Below are positions 8,639 to 19,559 of a stretch of 64,000 bases of DNA, one piece after another. Position 1 is the first letter of the stretch; the number at the start of each line of letters is the position of its first letter. The notes under the pieces were generated by a model that did not search any database, had not been told where the DNA came from, and was given only the letters and a program-made list of their open reading frames with translations. A program made the position numbers and the translations under genes. The DNA comes from Demequina sp. NBRC 110055 (GTDB lineage Bacteria > Actinomycetota > Actinomycetes > Actinomycetales > Demequinaceae): the NCBI RefSeq assembly GCF_002090135.1, contig NZ_BBRL01000008.1:1-64000 (forward strand), given 5' to 3'.

Positions 8639-9868
8639 TCAGTCCCCCTTCGGCTCGGGCGTCGCGGCGACGGCCGAGGCCAGTAGGCCCGGTGTCGCGA
8701 CGTCGCCCACGACGATAATCGCCGGAGGTTTCACCCCTGTTTCACTCGCAATACGGCTAATGTCCTCGAGCGTGCCGCGGGTCACGCGCTCGCGTGAGGT
8801 GGTCCCGTTCTCGACGATCGCGACCGGCAGCGACGGGTCGCAGCCGGCGCTCAGCGCCGCCTGAACGATGTCGGGCAGGGCGCTGACACCCATCAAGATC
8901 ACCACGGTGGCGCCGGCGGCCATCGCGGCGCGGGCGGCGGGGTCTGCCCCCGCGTGACCCGTCGTCACCAGCAGCGACGTGGCAACGCCGCGCTGCGTCA
9001 CCGGGATGCCCGCGAGCGCAGGCACGGACAGCGCGCTCGTCACGCCGGGCACCACCTCGACGTCAACGCCCGCCTCGACGCAGGCGTGCACCTCCTCGCC
9101 GCCGCGGCCGAACACGTACGGGTCGCCTCCCTTGAGGCGCACCACCGTCTTTCCCGCGAGCGCACGGTCCACGAGGATCGCATTGATCTCGTGCTGCGGC
9201 ACGGGATGGTGGGTGGGGCTCTTGCCGACGTTGACGACCTCGACGTCGTACGGCACCGTCACCAACAGTTCGGTGGCACCCAAGCGGTCGGTGACCACGA
9301 CATCGGCCTCCGCCAGGGCCTGCCGGCCGCGCACGGTAATGAGGCCGGGATCGCCGGGGCCCGAGCCGACCAGGATGACGCGCCCCGCGCCAGCACGCTC
9401 GCGCCGCATGTCCATCTCTCCCGCGTCCAGCCGCGCGGCGATCTGGTCGCGCACCTTGCGAATGCGTCCGGGATCGGGCGCACCGGTGGACAACACGCCG
9501 ATGCTGACCTCGCCGTGGCGGCTCATCGCCGCCTGGCGCGCGGTGCCGCGGGAGGCGTCCGAGGCGTCGATGCACCACACGCGGCGGTCCTCGGCCCATC
9601 CGGCCACGGTGTCGTTCAGCGCCTTGTCATCGGTGGCGGCCAGCACGAACCAGGCCTCATCGAGGTCGGCGGCTTCGACGCCGCGGCGCACGAGCGTCAC
9701 GTCGCCATGGAGCGCGTGACGCTCGAGGTCCTCGTCGATGTCCGGCGCCACCACGGTGACCAGCGCGCCCTCCGTCACGAAGCGACGCACGCGGCGCGCG
9801 GCCACGCTGCCGCCTCCCGCGACGACCACGCGACGCCCGCGCAGGTCGAGGCCGAACAGGGCAGTCAC
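8639..9868 (-). CDS. cysG: Siroheme synthase: precorrin-2 dehydrogenase plus uroporphyrinogen-III methyltransferase
   Basis: 409 residues. N-terminal Rossmann part (VVVAGGGSVAARRVRRF, about residues 12-28) oxidises precorrin-2. The C-terminal part from about residue 160 is the SUMT methyltransferase (LVGSGPGDPGLITVRGRQAL, VVRLKGGDPYVFGRGGEE, VPGVTSALSVPALAGIPVT). Together with the CbiX-like chelatase it makes siroheme for the adjacent NirB. The GTG at 9868 overlaps the nirD stop (GTGA). The CysG name follows domain order; the chelatase activity of the N-terminal domain may be redundant with the neighbour. Confidence 0.93.
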   Translation of the reverse strand: MTALFGLDLRGRRVVVAGGGSVAARRVRRFVTEGALVTVVAPDIDEDLERHALHGDVTLVRRGVEAADLDEAWFVLAATDDKALNDTVAGWAEDRRVWCIDASDASRGTARQAAMSRHGEVSIGVLSTGAPDPGRIRKVRDQIAARLDAGEMDMRRERAGAGRVILVGSGPGDPGLITVRGRQALAEADVVVTDRLGATELLVTVPYDVEVVNVGKSPTHHPVPQHEINAILVDRALAGKTVVRLKGGDPYVFGRGGEEVHACVEAGVDVEVVPGVTSALSVPALAGIPVTQRGVATSLLVTTGHAGADPAARAAMAAGATVVILMGVSALPDIVQAALSAGCDPSLPVAIVENGTTSRERVTRGTLEDISRIASETGVKPPAIIVVGDVATPGLLASAVAATPEPKGD

Positions 9869-10242
9869 GCGGCGCTTACCAGGTCGATGATCACCTGCCC
9901 ATTGTCGACGGTGACGGGGTAGACGGCCAAGTCGGCGGCGTGTCCCGCGCGCGGCTGCTTGTCCATGGTGACGAGGCACTCCCCTGTGATCAGCGAGAAC
10001 ACCTGCTTGTAGATGGGCGACGCGATCGTGGGCACGTCTCCTCGCGACCCCGTAATGCCGCGGCTCATGACGTGAGCGTCGGAGAACGGGTCGAGGTTCT
10101 GCACGGCGCGCACGGAGCCGTCGTCGAGGCGGAACAGCGCGACCTGGACGCCACCCACGAGGGCGGCGACACCGAGGTCGGGGGTGAGGTCGTCGTAGGC
10201 GCACACGACGGTACGGGTGGCGATGGCCGATGCGGGGGTCAT
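9865..10242 (-). CDS. nirD: Nitrite reductase (NADH) small subunit, copy 1
   Basis: 125 residues, a Rieske-like fold (VQVALFRLDDGSVRAVQNLDP, SRGDVPTIASPIYKQVFSL) lacking the Cys/His ligands of true Rieske proteins, as normal for NirD. Partner of NirB in reducing nitrite to ammonium in the cytoplasm. The start overlaps the nirB stop by one base and its end overlaps cysG. It is closely similar to the copy at 12946-13344 (shared MSRGITG and IYKQVFSL-type blocks). Confidence 0.92.
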   Translation of the reverse strand: MTPASAIATRTVVCAYDDLTPDLGVAALVGGVQVALFRLDDGSVRAVQNLDPFSDAHVMSRGITGSRGDVPTIASPIYKQVFSLITGECLVTMDKQPRAGHAADLAVYPVTVDNGQVIIDLVSAA

Positions 10243-12821
10243 CAGTTCTCCTCGGGGTGGGTGGTGGCGGTGGCGGCGCCGACGAGCTGAACCTTTTCCG
10301 ATGCCGTGGCGGGGCGACGCTGGCCGCGCTCCTCGACGTAGGCGAGGGACGGGTCGGCGGTGTCGGGGGCGTTGACGAAGCTGGTGAACTGCTTGAGGCG
10401 GTCGGGGTCGGCCAGCACCGCGGCCCATTCGTCCTCGTAGGTGTCGAGGTGGTGGACCATGTGGGCGTCGAGGTCCGCGCAGATGCCCAGCGAGTCGTCG
10501 AGGATGACCTCGCGGATCGCGTCGAGCCCGCCCTCGTACTCGGCCTGCCACGGGGCCGTGCGCTGCAGGCGGTCCGCGGTGCGGATGTAGAGCATGAGGT
10601 AGCGGTCGATGGCGCGGATCGCGGTCTCCTCGTCCGCGTCCTCGACGAGCAGTTGCGCGTGCACCGGCGCGAAGCCGCCGTTGCCGCCCACGTACACGTT
10701 CCAGCCCTTCTCGGTGGCGATGACGCCCACGTCCTTGCCACGCGCCTCGGCGCATTCGCGTGCGCATCCCGAGACGCCCACCTTGATCTTGTGGGGACTG
10801 CGCAGTCCGCGGTAGCGCTCCTCGAGGCGGATCGCCATACCGGCGGAGTCCTGGACGCCGAACCGGCACCACGTGGAGCCCACGCAGCTCTTCACGGTGC
10901 GCAGCGACTTGCCATAGGCGTGGCCGGACTCCATGCCGGCGTCCACGAGCCGCTGCCAGATCTGCGGCAGTTGTTCGAGGCGCGCGCCGAACAGGTCGAT
11001 GCGCTGGCCGCCGGTGATCTTCGTGTACAGGTCGAAGTCCTTGGCCACCTGCGCGATCACCAGCAGCTTGTCGGGGGTGATCTCGCCGCCGGGGATGCGT
11101 GGCACCACGGAGTACGTGCCGTCCTTTTGCATATTGGCCATCACGCGGTCATTGGTGTCCTGCAGTGCGGCACGGTCGTCGGCCAGGACGTGGCCGTTGT
11201 AGATCGAGGCGAGAATCGAGCCGATGGTGGGCTTACAGATGTCGCAGCCGTGGCCCGTGCCGAAGCGCTCGAGGATCTCCGAGAAGGTCGTGAGCCCGGC
11301 CACCTGGATGGCGCTGAACAGCTGCGCACGCGACAGCTCGAAGTGCTCGCACAACGCCTGGGACACCTCGATGCCGGCCTTGCCCAGCTCGGTGGTGAGG
11401 ATCTTCTTCACCAGCGGCAGGCACGAGCCGCAGGCGGTGCCTGCGGTGGTGCACGCCTTCAGCTCGCCCAGGTCATGCACGCCGTCCTCGTTGACCGCGT
11501 GACGAATGGTGCCCGCGGTGACGTTGTTGCACGAGCACACCGTCGCCTCGTCGGGCAGCTCAAGTTCGGGGCGCGGGGCGGCTCCCTCGGGAAGGATCCA
11601 GCTGCTGGGGTCGCCGGGCAGCTCCGCGCCCACCATGGGGCGCAGTTGGGCGTACGCCGAGGCGTCGCCCACGAACATGCCGCCCAGCAGTGTCGAGGCG
11701 TCGTCCGTCATGACGAGCTTCTTGTAGGCGCCGGAGAACGGGTCCGAGTAGACGACCTCGAGCGCCCCTGGCGTGGTCGCGAACGCGTCGCCGAAGGAGG
11801 CGACGTCCACGCCGAGCAGCTTGAGCTTGGTCGCCGTGTCGGCGCCGAGGTAGGCCTCCTCGCGGCCGAGCAGGCGGTGTGCGGTGACGTCGGCCATCGC
11901 GTTGCCGGGTGCGATGAGGCCGATCGACAGGTGGCCGTCGGCCGCGGCCGCGGCGCATTCGCCGATGGCGCTCACGCGCGGGTCCTCGGTGAGGCACGTG
12001 TCGTTCACGACGATGCCGCCGCGCTCGCCGACCGCCAGGCCGGCACCGCGGCCCAGGTCGTCGCGCGGGCGAATGCCGGTGGCGAACACGACGACGTCAA
12101 CGAGTTGCTCGGAGCCGTCGGAGAACCTCAGTGTGCCCGCGCGCCCCTCGGCATCGGCCACCACCTCGGTGGTGGCGAGCGAGGTCTTCACCTTCACGCC
12201 CAGTCGCTCGATGAGGCTCTTGAGCGCCTCGCCGCCGGACTTGTCGACCTGCAGCGCCATGAGGCGGTCGGCGAATTCGACGACGGTCGCGGTCGCGCCC
12301 ATGGACTGCAGGGCGCCAGCGGCCTCGAGGCCCAGCAGGCCGCCGCCAATGACGGCGCCACGGACCGGGCGACCCACGACGGCCTGGCGCTCACGCACCC
12401 ACGCCTGCATCCCCGCGACGTCGTCGAGGGTGCGGTACATGAACACGCCGGGCAGGTCGATTCCTGGCAGCGGCGGTGCCCACGCGGACGACCCGGTCGC
12501 GAGGACCAGGTGGTCGTACGTGAGGCGTTCGCCGGTGTCGAGGCTGACGGTGGCGGCCTCGCGGTCCACCGCGGTGGCGCGGGTCGAACGTCGCAGCGTC
12601 ACCGCGGGGTCGTCCCACAGCGCCTGGTCGCCGAGCAGCAGGTCCTCGGGCCCGGCCTTGGAGAAGAAGCTCGTGAGCGCGACGCGGTCGTACGGGGCGA
12701 AGGTTTCCTCGCCGATGACGTCGATGGCGTAGCGGCCCTCAGCGTCCCCGGCTCGCAGGGACTGCACAAAGCGCTGGGCGACCATACCCGCGCCGACGAC
12801 GACGACCTTCTCGGCACCCAT
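10242..12821 (-). CDS. nirB: Nitrite reductase (NADH) large subunit, copy 1
   Basis: 859 residues. Six-electron reduction of nitrite to ammonium using NAD(P)H, FAD, a [2Fe-2S] centre, a [4Fe-4S] centre and siroheme. N-terminal FAD/NAD domains (VVVVGAGMVAQRF; GAVIGGGLLGLEAAGAL), BFD-type cysteines (VCSCNNV and CGSCLP, around residues 425-470), and siroheme/cluster cysteines in KSCVGSTWC and GVSGCARECAEARGKD (around residues 640-690). The ATG at 12821 follows AAGGAGGG. About 124 bases separate it from the upstream nirD copy 2, with a small GC-rich hairpin near 12871-12893, the largest gap inside the nitrogen block, so a separate promoter is possible here. Confidence 0.95.
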   Translation of the reverse strand: MGAEKVVVVGAGMVAQRFVQSLRAGDAEGRYAIDVIGEETFAPYDRVALTSFFSKAGPEDLLLGDQALWDDPAVTLRRSTRATAVDREAATVSLDTGERLTYDHLVLATGSSAWAPPLPGIDLPGVFMYRTLDDVAGMQAWVRERQAVVGRPVRGAVIGGGLLGLEAAGALQSMGATATVVEFADRLMALQVDKSGGEALKSLIERLGVKVKTSLATTEVVADAEGRAGTLRFSDGSEQLVDVVVFATGIRPRDDLGRGAGLAVGERGGIVVNDTCLTEDPRVSAIGECAAAAADGHLSIGLIAPGNAMADVTAHRLLGREEAYLGADTATKLKLLGVDVASFGDAFATTPGALEVVYSDPFSGAYKKLVMTDDASTLLGGMFVGDASAYAQLRPMVGAELPGDPSSWILPEGAAPRPELELPDEATVCSCNNVTAGTIRHAVNEDGVHDLGELKACTTAGTACGSCLPLVKKILTTELGKAGIEVSQALCEHFELSRAQLFSAIQVAGLTTFSEILERFGTGHGCDICKPTIGSILASIYNGHVLADDRAALQDTNDRVMANMQKDGTYSVVPRIPGGEITPDKLLVIAQVAKDFDLYTKITGGQRIDLFGARLEQLPQIWQRLVDAGMESGHAYGKSLRTVKSCVGSTWCRFGVQDSAGMAIRLEERYRGLRSPHKIKVGVSGCARECAEARGKDVGVIATEKGWNVYVGGNGGFAPVHAQLLVEDADEETAIRAIDRYLMLYIRTADRLQRTAPWQAEYEGGLDAIREVILDDSLGICADLDAHMVHHLDTYEDEWAAVLADPDRLKQFTSFVNAPDTADPSLAYVEERGQRRPATASEKVQLVGAATATTHPEEN

Positions 12822-12945
12822 CGGGGCCCTCCTTCCCCGGAGACCTCGCGGGAACGGCCGGGCCGCATGCGACGCGCGGCTTTCGCGCGTGTCCGGGTAC
12901 GTCGAGACTAAGCGCGGGACGCGGCCACATGCCGTGACCTTGTCC

Positions 12946-13344
12946 CTACATCGCGCCTGGCACATCGACGTACACGAGCCCGTCGTGCACGGTCACCGCG
13001 AACACGGTCAGGCGTGGGTCGAGGCCCTCGCGCGGCGCCTTGTCCATGGTGACCAGGCACTCGCCGCTGAGCAGGGAGAACACCTGCTTGTACAGGGGCG
13101 AGGCGATGGTGGGCTCATCGCCCCTGGTGCCCGTAATGCCGCGACTCATGACGTGAGCCCCGGAGAACGGGTCGAGGTTCTGCACCGCGTGCACCGTGCC
13201 GTCCGCGAGGCGGAAGATGGCGACCTGGACGCCGTCGATCAGGGCCGCCACCCCCAGGTCCGCCGTCAGCCGGTCGTAGGCGCAGACGGCCGTCCGGTCG
13301 GTCGATGCCGTGGGCACCGCGGCGCGCTGACTCACCGTGGTCAT
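12946..13344 (-). CDS. nirD: Nitrite reductase (NADH) small subunit, copy 2
   Basis: 132 residues. Same family as the copy at 9865-10242: VQVAIFRLADGTVHAVQNLDP and SRGDEPT-type core with no Rieske ligands. The N-terminus is seven residues longer (SQRAAVPTASTD), a variable region. It overlaps the upstream nirB copy 2 by 4 bases (ATGA), so each nirD is coupled to its own nirB, and it is followed by the only sizeable spacer in the block. Start at 13344 is set by that overlap and by homology; the longer open frame is shadow. Confidence 0.92.
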   Translation of the reverse strand: MTTVSQRAAVPTASTDRTAVCAYDRLTADLGVAALIDGVQVAIFRLADGTVHAVQNLDPFSGAHVMSRGITGTRGDEPTIASPLYKQVFSLLSGECLVTMDKAPREGLDPRLTVFAVTVHDGLVYVDVPGAM

Positions 13345-15914
13345 GAGCGCACCTCCAGTCGAGTCGGGGCGATCAGCACCGCGGTGTCGCGGCGCTCGGA
13401 TTCCGTGGCCGGCCGGCGCTGGCCGCGCTGCTCGACGTAGGCTAGGGACGGGTCGGGGTCGTCGGGGGCGTTGACGAAGCTGGTGAACTGTCGCAGCCGC
13501 TCGGGGTCGTTCAGGACGGCCTTCCACTCGTCCTCGTAGGAGTCGATGTGGCGTGCCATGTGCGCGTCGAGGTCGTCGCAGATTCCGAGAGAGTCGTCCA
13601 TGATGACGGCCTTGATGGCCTCAAGCCCGCCCTCGTGGTCCTCCTGCCACGGCGCCGTCCGCTGCAGCCGGTCCGCGGTGCGGATGTAGTACATGAGGTA
13701 GCGGTCGATGACCTTGAAGACGGTCTCATCGTCCACGTCCTCGACCAACAGCTGGGCGTGCCTGGGGGTGAAGCCGCCGTTGCCGCCCACGTACACGTTC
13801 CAGCCGTGGTCGGTGGCGATGACGCCCACGTCCTTGCCGCGCGCCTCCGCGCACTCGCGGGCGCAGCCGGACACTCCCAACTTGAGTTTGTGGGGGCTGC
13901 GCAGGCCGCGATAGCGCAGCTCGAGCGCGATGGCCATGCCCACCGAGTCCTGCACGCCGTACCGGCACCAGTCGGAGCCGACGCAGGACTTCACGGTGCG
14001 CAGGCTCTTGCCGTAGGCGTGGCCGGACTCCATCCCGGCGTCGACGAGGCGCTGCCAGATCTGCGGCAGCTGCTCGAGGCGCGCGCCGAACATGTCGATG
14101 CGCTGGCCGCCCGTGATCTTCGTGTACAGCCCGTAGTCCTGGGCGATCTGGCCGATGAGGATGAGGTGCTCGGGAAGAATCTCGCCGCCGGGGACGCGCG
14201 GCACCACGGAGTAGGTGCCGTCCTTCTGCATGTTCGCCATCACGCGGTCGTTGGTGTCCTGCAGCGCGGCGCGGTCGGCCGCGAGGACGTGCTGGTTGTA
14301 GATCGACGCGAGGATGGACCCGACGGTGGGCTTGCAGATGTCGCAGCCGCGGCCGGTGCCGAAGCGCTCGATGATCTCGGAGAAGGTCTGCAGTTCGCTG
14401 ACCTGGATGGCGTTGAACAGTTGCGCGCGCGACATGTCGAAGTGCTCGCACAGGGCGTTCGACAGCTCGATGCCGGACTTCTCCAGTTCCGAGCCGACGA
14501 TCTTCTTCACCAGGGGTAGGCACGAGCCGCATGAGGTGCCGGCCTTGGTGCAGGCCTTGACCTCGCCCAGCTCATGACAGCCCTGCTCGGTGACCGCGTG
14601 ACGGATCGCGCCGGCCGAGACGTTGTTGCACGAGCACACGCCGGCCTCGTCGGGCAGTTCCACGTTGGGGCGCTCGATGGAGCCCTCGGGCAGCAGCCAC
14701 GCGGCGGGGTCGCCGCCGAGTGCCGACCCGACGAGCGGCCTGAGGCTCGCGTACGCGGAGGCGTCACCGACGAGGATGCCGCCGAGCAGCGTGCGGGCGT
14801 CGTCCGTGACGACCAGCTTCTTGTACACGCCCGCGACAGGGTCGGCGTAGGTGAGTTCGAGCGCGCCGGGGGTGGTCGCGAACGCGTCGCCGAAGGAGGC
14901 CACGTCCACGCCGAGCAGCTTGAGTTTCGCGGCCGTGTCGGCGCCGGGGAAGGTCGCTTCTCCGCCCAGCAGGCGGTCGACGGCGATCTCCGCCATGGTG
15001 TTGCCCGGAGCGATGAGGCCGATGCACGCGCCCTGAATGCAGGCGACCTCGCCGATCGCGCTGACGGCGGGGTCCTCGGTGAGGCACGTGTCGTCGACCA
15101 CGATGCCGCCGCGCTTGCCGATCGTGAGACCCGCGTCGCGGCCCAGCTCGTCGCGCGGTCGCACGCCCGTGGCGAACACCACGACGTCGACCAGCTGCTC
15201 GCCCTTGTCGGCGAACTTCAGCGAACCCACGTGGCCGTGCTTGTCGGGGCGGATCGCCTCGGTCGCGGTGTTGCAGCGCACCTTCACGCCGAGGTTCTCG
15301 ATGAGGCGGCTGAGGGCCTGGCCACCGCCCTCATCCACCTGGAGGTTCATGAGGCGATCCGAGAACTGGATGACGGTGCTGGTGGCGCCGAGCTCCTGCA
15401 GGGCGCCGGCGGCCTCGAGGCCCAACAGGCCTCCGCCGATCACGGCGCCGCGCACGGACCGGCCCAGCTCCTTGCGGCGGCGCTCCACATAGATGCGTAG
15501 CGCGGCCACGTCGTCGATGGTGCGGTAGACGAAGACGCCGGGCAGGTCCGCGCCCTTGACCGGCGGAGACCACGCGTAGGAGCCGGTGGCCATGATGAGG
15601 TGGTCGTAGGGGTGGACCACGCCGTGGGCGTCCGTGACCTCGCGTGCGTCACGGTCGATGGCGACGGCCTTCGCGTCGCGCCTGAGCGTGACGAGGCCGT
15701 CCTCCCACAGGGCGGGATCGCCCAGCGCCAGGTCCTCCGGGTCCTTGCCGGTGAAGTAGCTGGTGAGCGCCACGCGGTCGTAAGGGGCGCGCGGCTCCTC
15801 CGCGAGCACCGTGACGCTGTAACGGCCGTCGGTGTCGCGGGCACGCATGGCCTCGGTGAAGCGGTGGGCGACCATGCCGCCGCCGACGACGACGATCTTC
15901 TGAGTGTCGGTCAT
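13341..15914 (-). CDS. nirB: Nitrite reductase (NADH) large subunit, copy 2
   Basis: 857 residues, with the same domains as copy 1: FAD/NAD domains (IVVVGGGMVAHRF; GAVIGGGLLGLEAAGAL), BFD cysteines (VCSCNNV, CGSCLP) and siroheme/cluster motifs KSCVGSDWC and GVSGCARECAEARGKD. By eye the C-terminal half is roughly 80% identical to copy 1, the N-terminal half less so. All catalytic cysteines are kept in both copies, so neither looks decayed. The ATG at 15914 has GAGGAGGATCACC upstream; a 1112-residue open frame starting further right is an extension through the neighbouring gene and not real. Confidence 0.95.
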   Translation of the reverse strand: MTDTQKIVVVGGGMVAHRFTEAMRARDTDGRYSVTVLAEEPRAPYDRVALTSYFTGKDPEDLALGDPALWEDGLVTLRRDAKAVAIDRDAREVTDAHGVVHPYDHLIMATGSYAWSPPVKGADLPGVFVYRTIDDVAALRIYVERRRKELGRSVRGAVIGGGLLGLEAAGALQELGATSTVIQFSDRLMNLQVDEGGGQALSRLIENLGVKVRCNTATEAIRPDKHGHVGSLKFADKGEQLVDVVVFATGVRPRDELGRDAGLTIGKRGGIVVDDTCLTEDPAVSAIGEVACIQGACIGLIAPGNTMAEIAVDRLLGGEATFPGADTAAKLKLLGVDVASFGDAFATTPGALELTYADPVAGVYKKLVVTDDARTLLGGILVGDASAYASLRPLVGSALGGDPAAWLLPEGSIERPNVELPDEAGVCSCNNVSAGAIRHAVTEQGCHELGEVKACTKAGTSCGSCLPLVKKIVGSELEKSGIELSNALCEHFDMSRAQLFNAIQVSELQTFSEIIERFGTGRGCDICKPTVGSILASIYNQHVLAADRAALQDTNDRVMANMQKDGTYSVVPRVPGGEILPEHLILIGQIAQDYGLYTKITGGQRIDMFGARLEQLPQIWQRLVDAGMESGHAYGKSLRTVKSCVGSDWCRYGVQDSVGMAIALELRYRGLRSPHKLKLGVSGCARECAEARGKDVGVIATDHGWNVYVGGNGGFTPRHAQLLVEDVDDETVFKVIDRYLMYYIRTADRLQRTAPWQEDHEGGLEAIKAVIMDDSLGICDDLDAHMARHIDSYEDEWKAVLNDPERLRQFTSFVNAPDDPDPSLAYVEQRGQRRPATESERRDTAVLIAPTRLEVRS

Positions 15915-15925
15915 GGTGATCCTCC

Positions 15926-17382
15926 TCAACCCGCGAGCGCGGGAACCTTGGTGTCGTGGGCGGCTTCGATGAGCCGGGTCACGTTCGTGCGGCAGTCGCC
16001 GCAGCCCGTGGATGCGCGGGTGGCCTTGGCGACGTCCTCGACGGAGTCGCAGCCCTCGGCGATGGCGGCGCAAATACGCCCCTTGGTGACGGTGTTGCAT
16101 TGGCAGACGGTGTCGGCGTCGTCCATGTCCTCGACGCTTGCCGCAGCCACCGGTCCGGCGCCCGCGAGGGGCCGGATGATGAGGTGGGCGGGGTCGGCGG
16201 GCACCGGGGTCATGCGGGTGTACATCGCGGACAGCTGCGCGGCGCAGTCCTTGTCCCCCACCACGGTCGCTCCCACCAGCAACCCGTGCGAGACGACGAC
16301 CTCGACGAAGCGGCCGATGCTGGGGTCGGCCAGCCGCACGGCGCGCAGCTCCCGCTCGCCGTGGTCGAACTTGCCCGACAGTCCCATGGTGACGACCTCG
16401 AGACCGGAGGCCTTGACGCGCACGATGCTCGTGGGGTCGTCGGCGGCGGGCCGCGTGACCGGCACCGACGCGCCGGTCCAGCCGTCGACCAGGCGGGTGG
16501 CCTGGTCCCAGCCCTGGGCCACCAGCCCGGATCCGCCCTCGGGCGGCTGGGCGCAGTCGCCGATGGCGAAGATCGCGGGGTCGGTGAGGCTCGCGAGGTC
16601 GTGGCCGACGACGATGCCGCGCTCGCAGGTCAGTCCCGCGCGACGGGCGAGCGTCGCCTCGGGGATGGTGCCCGCGCACATCACCAGCAGGTCGGTGAGC
16701 ACCTCGGAGCCGTCAGTGAGCCGGACCGCGCTGAGCTGTCCGCGCCTGTCGATCGCCTGCGCCACGGAGACGCCCGTCACCACGTTCACACCCAGGCGGT
16801 GCAGCGATCCGGTGGCGATCTGCGCGGCGGCATCGCCGAGCTGACGCTCCATGACGCGGTCGGAGTGGTGGACGAGCGTCACGCTGAGGCCCCGAGCTGC
16901 CAGGCCCGTGGCGACCTCGAGGCCCAGCACGCCGGCGCCGAGGACCACCGCGCGGCGTGCCTTCGGAAGCCTTGCCAGGATGCCCTCGGCATCGGCCAAG
17001 TCCTTCAGCACGCTCACGCCGGGCACGAGCCCGCGGTCGGTGGCGATGCCGTGAATGTCCGGGATGCGGGCGGCCGAGCCGGTCGCGAACACCAGCCGGT
17101 CATATCCGTGGACGTCTCCGCGCGAGTCGGTCACGGTGCGGGCGGCACGGTCGATGTCGATGGCGTGGACGCCGTCCAGCACCTCGGCACGCTCGGAGTC
17201 GACGGCGCTCATCGCGAGCATCGCGGGGTCGGATTTTCCCGCCACCACGCTCGACAGCAGCACGCGGTTGTAGGGCCCCTGCGGCTCGCGACCCAGGATG
17301 GTCACGTGGGCGTCCGCGTCGCGGGCGATGAGGTCTTCCACGAACCGCGAGCCGACCATGCCGTGTCCGATGACGACGATGT

Positions 17383-17386
<4 letters not shown>
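15926..17386 (-). CDS. Assimilatory nitrate reductase electron-transfer flavoprotein (NasB-like)
   Basis: 486 residues. Pyridine nucleotide-disulfide oxidoreductase fold (IVVIGHGMVGSRF; AVVLGAGVLGLEVATGL; IFAIGDCAQPP) and a C-terminal BFD-type [2Fe-2S] domain with cysteines in VCQCNTVTKGRI and STGCGDCRTNV. It resembles the N-terminal half of NirB without the siroheme part. Overlapping the nitrate reductase gene (ATGA) and lying before nirB, it most likely passes electrons from NAD(P)H to NasA. A duplicated and truncated NirB is an alternative history but not an alternative function. Confidence 0.85.
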
Positions 17387-19557
<2,171 letters not shown>

Positions 19558-19559
19558 GT

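Noticed and set aside
10230-12911. 893-codon open frame on the plus strand
   Set aside because: It lies exactly antisense to nirB copy 1; its translation is Arg/Gly/Val/His-rich with no recognisable domain, as expected from third-position GC bias.
12822-12945. Riboswitch between nirD copy 2 and nirB copy 1
   Set aside because: Only a small GC-rich hairpin is visible; no conserved riboswitch core could be recognised.
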